Source: Diplodia intermedia (taxonomy: Eukaryota; Ascomycota; Dothideomycetes; Botryosphaeriales; Botryosphaeriaceae). Taken from it: a stretch of DNA of 64,000 nt. Of the stretch, positions 47,450 through 59,500 are shown one piece after another (the first letter of the stretch is position 1; the number at the start of each line of letters is the position of its first letter). Under the pieces are notes generated by a model. That model searched no databases. It was not told where the DNA came from and saw only the letters and a list, made by a program, of their open reading frames with translations. Where the stretch lies: positions 28,075-92,074 of the forward strand of contig JAKEKT010000122.1 of assembly GCA_021495925.1 (NCBI GenBank), read 5' to 3'. The translations under genes were made by a program, and so were the position numbers.

Positions 47450-50400
47450 TCACAGCCCACGAATATGCTCCTCCATTATAGGAAACACATCCCTTGCCGA
47501 GTCCTTCCCCATCCACGTATCCAAATGCCCATAGCCCGGAACGACCCTCCTGTGGTACAAATCCGGCCCGAACCGCCGCCTCAGCAGATCATACGTAATG
47601 AAGGTGCTCTCGGGATCAAACACCACATTGGCGCCGCCACTCACAAACAGAATCGGCAGCCCCCTCAACCGCTCCAGCCCCTCGTCAGTCACGACCGTGT
47701 CCGCGCCCTCCCCGTCCAACACCCTCCCCACCCTCCCCATGCCCATCGTCTCCGCCAGCATGCGCATATGCACGCCCCCCAGCACCTCGGCCAGCCGCTC
47801 GTGCGTCGCCCGGTTCAGGTTCGCGTGCTGCCAGCACCGGCCGTACGTCAGGCTGAAGCGGTGGCACACGGCGCTCCGGCACACCTCGGCGCCGCCCTCG
47901 ACGGGGTAGAACCGCAGCGCCTGATCGATGGCGCGCTGGACCGCCGCCGCCGCCGTTTTCGTCTCTTTTTCTCCTTCGCCCGCCGCCATCGGAAACCACG
48001 GACTCCCCGCGATGCCCGCGTACGCCCGCGGCAGGCACGGGTTCCCCGCCTTGAGCGCGTTCCACCGCCCGAAGACGAGGTGCGCGAACACCTGCGTCAC
48101 CGCCAGCCCCGCCAGCCACGCCGCCGGCACCGTGCCGTCGAGCAGCCCGATGGCCGTCGCCACCGCCCCCATGCAGTGCGCGACGATGTAGATCTTCTTT
48201 TGCTGCTGCTGCCCCTGCCCCTGCTGTTCGTGCTGATCTTCGTCTCTGGAAGCGTGTGCACGAAGGTGCTGCAGCGCCGCGAGCACGTCCAGCCGCGCCT
48301 CGAAGGCGGTGCCCCCCGCCGCGCACTCGGGCGTCGCGCTGAACCGGTGCGAGAGCACCGAAACGGTGTGCCCGCGCGCTGTGAGGTACTCGACCGCGTT
48401 GGTGCGCACGGTGGGGAGCGCGAAGATGGCGTGCGAGACGGACGCGCCCGGGATCATGAGGATGGCACGCTTGTTCGAGGGACTGGTGGCGGTGGTGGTG
48501 GGAGCCCAGGTTCGAAGCGTGCTGGTGACGCCGTCGCGGGCGGTGAGCGTGATCGTGCTGGTGGGTGGGGCTTTGGGCCTGTAGGTCTCGGAGCACGCGG
48601 CTGCGGTGCTGTGCTGTTGGGACGTCTTGAGGGCGGCGAGGGGACCGAGGTAGAAGGGCGCTGTCTTTTGGGCGAAGTTGCCGACGAAGCTGCTGAGGGT
48701 TGAGGCTCGGTCAAGGATGTTGCCCGTGGGAAGAGCGGACAGTGTCTTCAGTTCTGAAGTGAAGTTTCGCCACGACACGCGCAGGACGCCTCGGCCGGCT
48801 AGGGTGCCGTCGGGATGGGTGAGGGTGGTGTGCAACGTCGTTGTGGCTTTCCAGGTCGAGGTGAGGGAGAAAGCCATGTTCATGGTGAGGGCCTTCTTGC
48901 CGTGCATGTGGTATGTGGTGCCATCGGTGCTCTCGAGAGCGAGACGGTACACAAGATTGCTGCCTTCAGAAATGGTTTCGTCTGCAGAGAAGAAGTCGAC
49001 TTTGCCTTTAGCCAGAAGCGGATCCTTTGACAGTGCTCTACAGGAAAACGTCCCGGTAGCGATGGAGGCGTCCTTCATGCTCAGAGCCGAGACACTCAGA
49101 TACAGCAAGCCCGAGCTGGATGAGGCTTTGGCAGTCTCTTCTGCAACGGCGAAGTTGTTGATATCACTACCAACGTGTATGTGGCCATCCATGATCTCGG
49201 TGAATTGCACACCGCCAGTGGTTTCCGCCGTTCTCACGACCTTGTAAGCCTCAGCTAGATCATGGTGAGATAAACGCGATACAGCGGGCTGGCCAAAGAG
49301 ATCAAGCCTATTGTTGCGTTTCCAGTCAATGCAAAGGCCTCTCTGCTGTGAGATAAGGTACACCGCACGCTCTGCGAGCGCAGTAATCGTAGCGAATGGA
49401 TTGACGCCTGAAGTGTCAGCTTGCAACATGCAATATCAGGAACAGTTCTTACCAAGGGACGTTGGGATCATGGCGCCGTCAACGCAAGCGAGGCCATCAT
49501 GAACTTCTGATCCATCGCCGCTGAAAAGCTGACCGAGGTGGTTGGTGGCGCCACACTTGCCGGTGCCGTCGGAGCTCATCACCGCACCTCCCAAGGGATG
49601 GACTGTGATCTGTTCCTGCTGATTGAATGCTGGACTCTGTTAACTCAGGCATTCTGGGGGGCGTTCTGTTCATACCGGCATGAAAAGGTGAATTGATCAA
49701 TGTGCCCCCGATAGCATGAGTCGCTTTTGCGAGAACCGAGTTGAGTCTTTGAACGTGTTCTGTGCGGCCGACACCCCGGAATTGCAGATGAGGCTTGTCG
49801 TTGTCGAGAGAAAGAACGGCTTCGTTGGTGTCATGCGACATGACCAGATACGTCTGGGTCCTGCCCACAGATCCGTTCTTAGAATATGGGCCAAGAAATC
49901 TTGCATCAGCCCGAGACATTAACCGTTGAAGCTGGTCTTTGGCACTCGGTGTCTTCGGCTGTTGCTTTCCTGGCATCAACTCGAGCATGGATTGGATCAG
50001 CGGAGCAAGTGATTCCGGGATGGCGCCTTCCTGTATGACGTACGCATCCAGCACATTGCGGGAGGTGGCGGCGTCACGGTTGTCGATGATGCCGGTTATT
50101 GTCGGACCAGGGGGTTGGTCAACTGTGGGGTTCACGCGGCCAATACCGTTAACAGATTCATCACAGTTGTAGCCTTCAGAGCATCAGTTCGAATCCGTCA
50201 GAGTTTACTTGGGTTCAATCACTCACCAAATGACAAGATATCCCCATTTCCTGACAATCTCTGCCCAACCGTAGGAGACAGTTTTAAGCCATGAGCGCGG
50301 GAGCGGAGAAGAATCTCCGTGGTACCGAGAGAGCCAGCCGCAAGGAAGCAAAACTCCTTCTACACCAGATATCAGCCGATTGAGCACGATTGATGTGTGA

Positions 50401-51700
50401 TACATACTCACGGCTCGCACCCACATCAAGTGCGTATTGAAAGCTTCCCCAAACTTCTCCCTCCCGACTCCGTGCCAGGCAAAGAGGATGATGTAGCCCT
50501 GGCCCGTTGGGTCTCGACGAATGTAACGTGCCTCGCACTCGCAGAATATCTCTGCTCCCCAATTCCAAGCATCGGGAATGTAGTTCATCAGGACCGAGTT
50601 TTTGGATCCGTCGTTGACCCCGGTGCAATCTTGCCCGCTGCCAGTCGAGGCCTTCATCTGGACCCCGGCATTATTCAAGCCTTCTCGGAAGAAGGTGGTT
50701 TGTGGTACGCGATAGAAGTTCTGCTTTAGTCCCAAAGCTTCGGCCTGCTTTTCAAGGACCGAGAGTTTCTTTGGAGGCGGCAAGTCTTCTGGATACGGCG
50801 TTGGTTGCAGCATTTCTTTGGCGCGGGTGTAGTCTGCTACGGCTCAATGCGAGTCCTCTCGGAGAATCGAGTATACTTACACGGATCGAGAGCACTGGGG
50901 TCATTGCGGATCTCTGGTGGCCATGCGCTGAGTGTCAATGTGCGTTTGTCGCACTCCAGGAACACATTTGCGTTGATAAGAGAAGTTCCACCAAGCCCTT
51001 GGCACATCAGCATCAAAATCAGCTTGGAGTGGTGCGTACAGCTCTCACCTTTTCCAACAAAAGCGTTCTGCCCTTGACCCAATATCAAGTTGTACATGCT
51101 CGTGGAGGTTCCCGTAGCCACAGTCTTGAACATTCCTGTTGGCTTGCCCGTGTCTCCCGAAACATGAAACTCGGGTAAGACCTCCGTCAAACTATTTGGG
51201 TACTCGCCCGCTGTGGTTTGGGAAGGGGTTAGCGCTGCCAGACAGACTCCATGACCAAAGTACGCACGCCACTTCTCTTTCCCCATCTCGAGCACAGCGA
51301 CACTCTTCCCTGCTCTTGCCATTCGACTCGCTGCAACACCCCCGCCGTAACCAGATCCGATGACAACGACATCGTACTCTTGCCGCATAACATGGACAGA
51401 TCTGCCCAGCCGGGGAAAGCTGGCTTTGGCCGAGCGGGCGTTGGGTGCGTCGTGATTGGCTTTTTCTGAAAACGCCGGCTTCGGCTTGGAGACATCCGCA
51501 GGTGGGGATATTTTGTCAGCGAGACCGGAGATGAATTCGAAGGGTTTTGGAGATGCAGTAGCGAACACATTATCGCCCATTCGGTCCTTCCACCCCGCGA
51601 AATCGAATAAAGGCGCCATTAAGGTTTGAAAAGGAACTGCGATACCATGAAAACTATAGCCCAGGGATATGGCCTTCAAGGCCTTTAACTGTGCTGGCAC
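47450..51700 (-). CDS. GMC/cholesterol-oxidase-type flavoenzyme fused to alpha/beta hydrolase
   Basis: A 1299-aa two-enzyme protein from eight exons; introns are 51211-51267, 50998-51048, 50834-50880, 50360-50411, 50174-50226, 49630-49675 and 49408-49452. The oxidoreductase half has the FAD loop YDVVVIGSGYGGGVAASRMA (about residue 110), GLGGTSLINANVFLE (formed by splicing), FLAAGSLGTTEILLRS and the C-terminal ITVHPLGGAVMSSDG and CVDGAMIPTSLGVNPFATI. The second half (about residues 950-1299) is an alpha/beta hydrolase: ILMIPGASVSHAIF, VLSHRFS, nucleophile elbow VAHCMGAVA and GYGHLDTW. The nucleophile is Cys, not Ser. Homologous fusions exist in bacteria and fungi; substrate unknown. Cluster membership is likely but not certain. 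Confidence 0.9.
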
Positions 51701-52546
51701 GACTCAAACGATGCTGTCGTGGCCCCTCCATGTGGACACAAACGGCAATGCGGCTGAGAGCCTTAGTCTAAAATGAGGTTTCAGCTCTCATGCGGGAGAA
51801 TCGAATCGAGGGACAGTAAGCTGTATGTGGGCCTGGCATAGCTGGATTAAGGAAGTGGGCCCGGACAGAGATATTTTCGAGATAAGCGATTTTGCTTGTC
51901 GGGGTTTGGGGGCCGGGTATGCTGCCGCTGTGTGGCTGCCAAAACGGCGTGGGAAGCAAATTCGATAGTCTCTCGCGCGGGGCACACGTCAGCAAGATGC
52001 ATTCACTGTGCCCCGAATGGGTATGCCCCGTTCCCTATTGGAAAGAAATCCCCGATCAGCTGACGGCATCGAGCAAGCATTGACGCTATCTTGGGCCAAT
52101 CAGCTATGTCGCCTCACCCTCCAAAGGCCGATGCCGCCTTCTAGAAAAGCGCCAGATGGACCCTGTCCCACCGCAGGCCACATGCCAAACTTTTCCGCCA
52201 AGCACCCAGAACCTTTCATCGAAATCGAATCAATGATCTTGATAAAAGTGGCCGCGCTGTCACTTCCCGTCAATGCCAAATTTAGCACAGCCAGCGGATA
52301 GGCGCATGAGACTTGGCGGCGAGCATCACCAGTAGCAAGCGGCGAATACTACCAGCAGTAAGCACCGCCTACGCTTCGCTTCGCTAAGGGGGGTTCGCAT
52401 GGATGACATCAGATCTGTCGGTTCCAATACATGCGAACATATAAGGTGATAACGGCCTCCGTAGCGAAGCTTACTTACTCTCCGAGCTCCCCGCATTCCC
52501 CGTATTAACCCACCAACCCAATCAACCATCCATACTACGTCGCATC
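51701..52546. other. Intergenic region
   Basis: Upstream of the fusion oxidoreductase and of a small plus-strand frame. A TATA-like ATATAAGG near 52439 and CT-rich sequence at 52470-52540 precede the small frame. No other gene seen. Confidence 0.45.
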
Positions 52547-52786
52547 ATGACGCTCAAGGAAACCCTTAAACGCATCTTCAAAGGCCGCAACGACCAACCC
52601 CTCTTCGCCCACGGCCTTAGCCAGGCCGCCGTGACGGCCGGATCCGGCGCCGCGCCGCCGACCCACAACGAGCGCGAGGACGTGCCGGCGTACGTCGCGA
52701 AGCATTCGTCCACTGCCGGCAGCGGCTCTGCAGCTGTTGGGGTAGACTCGAGCGGGACGCCCGAGATACGGCGCCACGGGGCGTAG
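52547..52786 (+). CDS. Small hypothetical protein, 79 aa
   Basis: A 79-residue frame with a basic amphipathic start (MTLKETLKRIFKG) and a Gly/Ala/Ser-rich remainder ending EIRRHGA. No signal peptide, no cysteine pattern, no family recognised. Support comes from a TATA-like element about 108 bp upstream and a pyrimidine-rich leader typical of fungal promoters. It may be spurious. Confidence 0.4.
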   Translation: MTLKETLKRIFKGRNDQPLFAHGLSQAAVTAGSGAAPPTHNEREDVPAYVAKHSSTAGSGSAAVGVDSSGTPEIRRHGA

Positions 52787-53472
52787 CGTGATTGGAATCT
52801 GTGGGAGTGGACCGTAGTCGCTAGAGGGAGGCTTCTGCGGTTTGCTTATGGGCTGGGTAAGCAGGAAAGCGTGGGGCGTGGGGGCTGGGCGGTGTCGGAG
52901 GTGGCGCAGACCCCTGCGGCGAAGTTGACGCGCCCGACTGTTCTCTGGTCGCATTCCGAGGTTGCTTTCTATGGGCGTGCGTTAGTTGATTACGCATACT
53001 GGGGTTCTTTCTTTCAATATAATCAACAAGCATAACTTCTCCTTCTCTTTAAGGCTTCCGGTACCGTCGCTGCTATCCTATGATTGTTTGCTGTTCGGGG
53101 ATATTGCTCCTCCACAATACTCCGCGTTGACGTAAGCTGGGGCTTAAGTCCATGCCAGTTCCAGGCAGCAGAGGCGTCTAAGCCCACAGAAAAGTCGTTA
53201 AAGTGAGGAGGATATGACGTGTACCTACGTTGGTGCCTGATTTCTTTGACATCTCAGCTAGCAGAGTACTAGCGGAACCCAAGTTGGGACTGCAAATCCT
53301 ACACGTCGAACAGAGCTGCTTGCTACGGCAAAGGTCCTGTGGAACATGCCAAACACCGTGAGGTAGTCGATAGTTGGGTATGAATGAGACGGAAGTTCTT
53401 GCGTAGAACTTGGATGACCAGACTCGTCTTTCAACAAAGAAAGAAATACGTTTCTCCAAGAAAACCACCACC
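52787..53472. other. Intergenic region
   Basis: No supported gene. The sequence before 53473 is A-rich and ends ACCACC directly before the start codon of the secreted-protein gene. Confidence 0.45.
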
Positions 53473-53833
53473 ATGCTTTTCGGCTTCATTGCCATCATCC
53501 TCACCCTTGGAGTTGGCGTCGCCGCAACGCCTGCCGAAGCTCATTCGAAGAGAGAGGATGTTGGCGTGAGTCGTCTTCCAACGGAGAAACAGGCGCGAGC
53601 TGATCAGCATGCGAGAAACAGAAATGCAATGGTACCAGTTGCCACTGGAGGCTGGACAACCGGCCGTGTGCCAAGGGAACTTCTGTAAGTACTATGCGAA
53701 ATGTGAGACCTTATATTCGAAATGGCCTAACCATTTCCAGTGCGTCGGACCAGGTGGTGGAGACGGCGCATCTTGCTACCTGCCCAATGAAAAAGCTGGT
53801 AGCCTAAAGTTCCAATGCCCGGTCAAAGTTTGA
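53473..53833 (+). CDS. Small secreted cysteine-rich protein (effector-like)
   Basis: Three short exons (53473-53565, 53622-53684, 53741-53833) with GTGAGT..AACAG and GTAAGT..TCCAG introns join to 82 residues. The first ~20 residues (MLFGFIAIILTLGVGVAATP) form a signal peptide, followed by a possible propeptide ending SKRED (Kex2-like KR). The mature part has six cysteines (KCNGTSC, RPCAKGTSC, GASC, FQCPV), suggesting three disulfides. This layout is typical of secreted effectors or antimicrobial-type peptides in fungi; function cannot be assigned. The cysteine pattern appears only after splicing, which supports the model. Confidence 0.75.
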
Positions 53834-54660
53834 GTCGATGGTGAAGGTGGCTTGGGGTGAATGTATGGAGACGTGGACGAATCCCTGTCGAGACCTATGC
53901 AAAGATTGAAGGAAGGTAGCTAGAGGTGTGGTTTGTATAGATACTAGCCGTGTCTTCTCGGGGTCCAAACGAACCTGGCCGTAAGTACGTTAGCTAACAA
54001 TCATTCGTACGAATCAAGACGATGTCCCATATCCGAAACATGAAACATGACAGTGGTAACATGACCACGACGCGTGAAAATTGGTAATTAATATCTTCTA
54101 TTTCGCCTCGATTAAGGGCAATGCAACTCATCCCAGGGACTCCAAAGAATTACTCCAGCATCTCATATCGTGTATGCAGTAATCGGAACGAAACAATGTG
54201 CCATTTTAGGCAGACCAGTACACGAATCAGGTAGGCGTAACCATGAGTAAGGCAGCGCTTCAACCCCTGCTTTCTCCAGATCAGCCATCTCCCTGAAATT
54301 TAGGCAGCGCTCGGGCCGCCGCCGCTTAAAGAGATCCGGGAATTAGAGATCCGAGCCCCGTGCGGTAGCTGCTTCATCGGCTAAGAAAATAAGGTTGCCG
54401 CTGGCTTCCGCCGCGCATCGGTAAACAAATAGACGGCTTGGCTGAGACTATGGTGAGAGGGCTGTCTAATATATTGAGTGGCTACCTGTGCCTTTCGAGA
54501 TTTCAGATATAAAGTCGCCCAACCCCTGTTGTTTAGCTGCATCCAACAACCCAAACATCCCCACGCTCCTTTCCGCAGTGCGGTTTCCGTCATTCTTTCG
54601 CCTTTGGTACCCGTTCTGTTTGTTTTCGGCACTCTGGAGTGTCGTGACTTTGAGAGAAAC
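53834..54660. other. Intergenic region
   Basis: No supported gene. An ATG frame upstream of 54661 continues into the carboxylesterase, but the signal peptide favours the later start. Confidence 0.45.
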
Positions 54661-56513
54661 ATGCGGGCCACTTTGATCGCTTTACTTGCCGCTGCTGGCA
54701 CGGCCGTGCAGGCTGTCGGTCCTCTGGTCACGCTCGAAAATGCCATGTATAACGGCGTCGATCAGGGCGACGGTGTGACCAAGTGGCTTGGTATTCGCTA
54801 CGGAGCCGCGCCTGTGGGCGACCTGCGCTTCCGCGCTCCTCAGGATCCCGAGCCCAGCTCGGATGTGGTCGAGGCCAACAAGGTGAGTCGACCGCAGTAG
54901 CAACAGGATGTCTGGCTGACAGTAGCAGTTTGGCCCCATCTGCCCCCCGCAGCAGCCGACAGACTACACTGTGAGCCCCGATGCGCCGGACCGCTTCACC
55001 GTCGACGAGGACTGCCTTTTCCTCTCCGTCTTCGCGCCCACCGATGCGACACCCGAGACCAAGGCGCCGGTGCTCTTCTGGATCCAGGGCGGTGGCTTCA
55101 CCTCGAACTCCAACTCCAACTACGATGCAACCGACCTGGTCAAGGACGGGGGCGTCATAGTGGTGCAGATTGTATGACCAGCACAGCCATCACGCACTCG
55201 CCAATGCTGACCGTGTCACCAGAACTACCGTGTCGGCATGTACGGCTTCCTCCAGAGCGAGGAGGTGGTGGCCAACGGAAGCCTGAACAACGGAATCAAG
55301 GACATGATCAAGGCTCTCGAATGGGTTCAGACCAACATCGAGCAGGTATGCAGTCGAGAGCACTCTCCCCGGCCCACAGACTGACAAAACAACGTAGTTC
55401 GGCGGCGACAAGGACCAGGTCGTCATCGATGGCATCAGCGCCGGCGGCAGCGCCGTTGCCCTCCTGCTGGCAGCCAACAAGGGCCAGCTCCACCTCTTCG
55501 CCGGCGGCATCCTCGAGTCGGGCGGGTGGGCCACGATGCGCGACCTGCAGCAAGGCCAGAAGGAGTACGACTGCCTGGCCGCCGAAAAGGGCTGTGACGG
55601 CCAAGCTGACAGCCTCGCCTGCCTGCGCTCCCTCAATGCCTCGGCCATCCGCTCGTCCAAGTGCTGGTTCGGCCCGCACATTGACGACGACCTCTTCACC
55701 GGCTCCCTCCTCGACATGTACGCCTCCGGCGACGTCGCCGCCGTGTCCACCATCATGGGCGCCTGCGCCAACGAAGGCACCAAGTACTCGGCCCCCGAGG
55801 ACACAAACTCCACCGCCGCCGCCAACGACTACTTCCTCGGCCAGGACCCGACCCTCACCAACTCCTCCCTCGCCATCCTCGACGCCCTCTACATCGACCA
55901 GCCCGCCCCCGTCTTCCCCGGCAAGGGCGCCAAGTTCCGCCAGGCCGCCAACGCCATCGCCGACGTCGGCACCCACTGCATCATCAGGGCCCTCCAGAAC
56001 GCCCTCGCCGCCAAAGGGCTCCCGACGTACACGTACAAGTACGCCGCCCGCGACCCCGAAGATGAACAGGAAGGGTACGGCGCCTGGCACGTCGTCAACA
56101 CGTACGCCGTCTGGGGCCCCAACCGCACCGACGGCGACGCCCCCGCCAGCTACGTCGGCGCCGACGCCCCCAACGCCCGTGCCATCACCGTCACCCGCTC
56201 GTACTGGACCAGCTTCGTGAAGAGCCTCGATCCGAACACCGATCGGGCCAAGGGCGCGCCCGAGTGGCAGCCGTGGACGGGAGACGCGGGGCGCGAGAGG
56301 CTGTTGATCCAGACCAACGGCACCAGTATGGAGCGCATGACGGATGCTCAGAGCTTCCGGTGCGATGCCGTGCATGAGTTCAGCGTGGCGCTGGGAAGCC
56401 CGCGGTCCGGCACCGATCGGACGGAGCTGGATCGCGCGGCTGCGGTGGATGCGCTGGCGGCTAAGGACTGTGGGTTTAATAACGGATGCACCGCGGCGCA
56501 GATTAAGATGTAG
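54661..56513 (+). CDS. Secreted type-B carboxylesterase
   Basis: A 567-aa alpha/beta hydrolase from four exons; introns are 54883-54928, 55172-55222 and 55346-55397. The signal peptide is MRATLIALLAAAGTAVQA. Family blocks follow: WLGIRYGAAPVGDLRFRAP, DEDCLFLSVFAP, VLFWIQGGGF (oxyanion hole), NYRVGMYGF and the nucleophile elbow DGISAGGSA (Ser about residue 220). GACANEGTKYS gives the acid and GAWHVVN is the likely His region, an unusual variant of the common YHGAE. Extracellular ester hydrolysis is expected. The gene keeps normal GC content right up to its stop, though the RIP-degraded block starts within a few bases. Confidence 0.9.
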
Positions 56514-56519
56514 AGAAGG

Positions 56520-59500
56520 TTTAGCGTATAAGATAAATAATTATAGGGCTTATCTCGTTAGGGCATTTAGTAAATTAGCTACGTATAGTTTTATAAACTA
56601 AAGAGTGTTAGTATAATTATTATAGATAAATAGTAAATTATATTACTAATAGTAGTAAGAACCTTAAGTATAAATAATAATATAGTTTAAAATATTAGTA
56701 TTCTTTACTATTACTACTATTTTTACTTTTATTATAGTTCTCTTTATTTTTATCTTTATTTTTATCTTTATCTTTATTAAAATAGTAATTATAAGAGCGC
56801 TTCTTTTATTATTAAAAGATATATTATAAGCTAAAGTTTATTATAGAATTTAAGAGATAATAGTTATATTTTAATAATATATATTAAAACGTATTATTAA
56901 TTAGTTAAGAATACTATTTTAGTTATATTAAAACTTATTAAGATAGTCTATAGTTTATTTTAAAAATATTATAATATATATAATTAATTTCTAGTAATTT
57001 AGATATAAAAAGTAGAACGTAATAAAAGTTAAAAAATCTTATATTTATAATAAATTAAGTCTCTTAGTTCTATAATAGTAACGCTAATACTATATATATT
57101 TATATAGTATTCTAGCTAATAATTATCTAAAGAAAAGCTTAATTATATTACTAATTATAGAGTTTTTCTTTAGAGTTAGATATTTTTATATTTACTATAC
57201 TTTTAGTTATATTAAAGAACTTAATACGCGCGCTAGTAGCTATTATTTTATTATTATTTATTTAGTTTAACGTCTCTCTAGAGTCTTAAACTATTAGAGA
57301 CGAGACTTCTCTAGAAGGATTCGCTTCTATCTATATATCTAAATATATATATGCTAGGGAAAATTCTAGAAGAGTACTAGAAACGGTACGCTTAAAAGCT
57401 TAAGAAGAAATAGAGAGCGTATAAAAAGTTAAGAAAATAAAGAAAACAAAGCGAGATCTTAAAGAACGATAAAATTAGAGATAAAAAGTATAGTAAGTAA
57501 GCTCTCTTTTTAAAGAGGGCCTTTTTAACTAGTTAGATTCGTTTAGCTTTCTTCTATCGAAGATCGATACTCGCTTACTATTTATTATAACTAGCCGAAG
57601 TATTACTACTAGTAAACTAGCTATATAACTCTACTTCTAAATCTAGATAGAAAAGGGCTCTAAATAGAGATTACTTAATTAAAATTTAAATTCCGGCTTT
57701 TTAGCTTCGTTAGCTTAGTTACTAACTATACTAGATAGCCGTAGATACTAGTAGTAACGGCTACTTTAGCTTAAATACCCGCTATTTAGCCGTTTCTCTA
57801 CGGTTCTCGCCCGTTTTTGCTTTAAATCGAACGCGGCGAGAGCGCCGAGAATAAGAAGAAGCTAAAGAAGAGAATAAAAGAAAGAAAATATAGAAAATAA
57901 GTATAAACGAGCGTATAGCGATACGTATTTAGATCTTATTAGATAAGTTATTTAACTACTACCGCCTAGTAGTAATCTTTATTTATTCTAAGAACTTAGC
58001 CATTAAGCTAGCTTTTAGAGCCGAGAAAAAGAGATTCGATAGTTCGAGTCGATTCTTCTTTAGCTCGTCTTTTAAGAGAATTCGAGGGTTTCTATAAAGA
58101 GAGTAGAAGAGAAGTAGATAGCGTAGTATCTATCTAGTCGTACGACTATATCTATACTAGTCGTTTTTAACGTGATTAAGACGATAAAGATAGAACTTAA
58201 AGTATTCGTATTCTATCTTTAGCTAGTAAAAGACGAAGGCTATTTCTCTAACTTTTATAGAAGATTTAAGCCGCCGCTTTATCTCTAAACTAAAGATACG
58301 TTTATAGAGCGAGTTCGCCGTTAATTTAAGCTTCTTTTTCTACTCTTCGTAGGTCTTCTACTTAATCTTACTTTAGTAGAAGCTTAGAGAAGTAGAAGCC
58401 CTTCTATTAGAATACTTTATAGCGCTTTTAGTAAGTCGATCGGCGTACTTGTTATCTAGAACGTTCTTATAGTCGGGGTATTATTCTAGAGAGACGGTAT
58501 TTCCTCTATCTCTTAGCTTTTTAGCTAGACTAATAGCTCGAATCTATTAATCTTATTCGGGCGTATTAGAGGGCTTCTTTAGCCTTAGAATCGCGGTCTA
58601 GTTATTCGCGTAGATTCTTATATTCTTATCGTAGACCCGACTTCTAATAGCGTAGTTAAGGGCTATTACTAGCCCTTCTACCTCGCTATTATATACTAGA
58701 TTCTTTAAATCGAGATTCTTATAAATCTAGCGTATCGAGTTCTCTTTAAATTAACTAAAGTTAAAAACTACTACCCCGACGCCTATATTTTTACTCGAAG
58801 ATAGAACGAAAGCGTCGAAGTAGATAGCTATTCGATTAGAGAGTATCTCTTTAATATTAAGTACGTAGGCTAAGGCCTATCTCTCTTTATTTAGAGGGCT
58901 AACCGTAGTTATATAGAAAAGATCGATAGCCTACGATAGAAAGTAGAAGAGGTCGACTTCTTCTAAGAGAGTAGATTACTTTCTAAAAAGAAGCTTAATC
59001 TTCTCTAACTACGTAGGCGTCTCTATTTTTTATTAGTCTAGATTTATCTTCTCTAGTTCGATTCGAAGAAAATAAAATTCTCTAAGTAAATTTATTCTAA
59101 GAGCGTATTTTCGTAACCGCTCGTTTAGACGAATATTCGCTAATAGAATTCTACTCTCTATTTTTAAAGAAAGTATAGAAACGGTTTTAAAAACCTCTAG
59201 AATCTTTTATAGAGTAAGATTCTAAAGAACTCGTAATTAATAGATAAACCGCCTCTAGTTTTTCTAGTAGATTTCGAAGCCGTAGTCTACGACTATAGTT
59301 ACGTAAGCTAAATAAAGCTAGCGAACTACGTAAAAAAAGAGCCTTCTCTTAACGTTAGCGAGTCTAGAGAGACGATAGAAGGTCGAACGGGCCTAGCTAA
59401 TTCTTTTAAATACGTACGTCTTAAAGATAAACCTATAGTTAAAGTAAATTTCTAGCTACTTAATCTAATTCTTAGATTCTACTATATTTCTCGTAGATAA

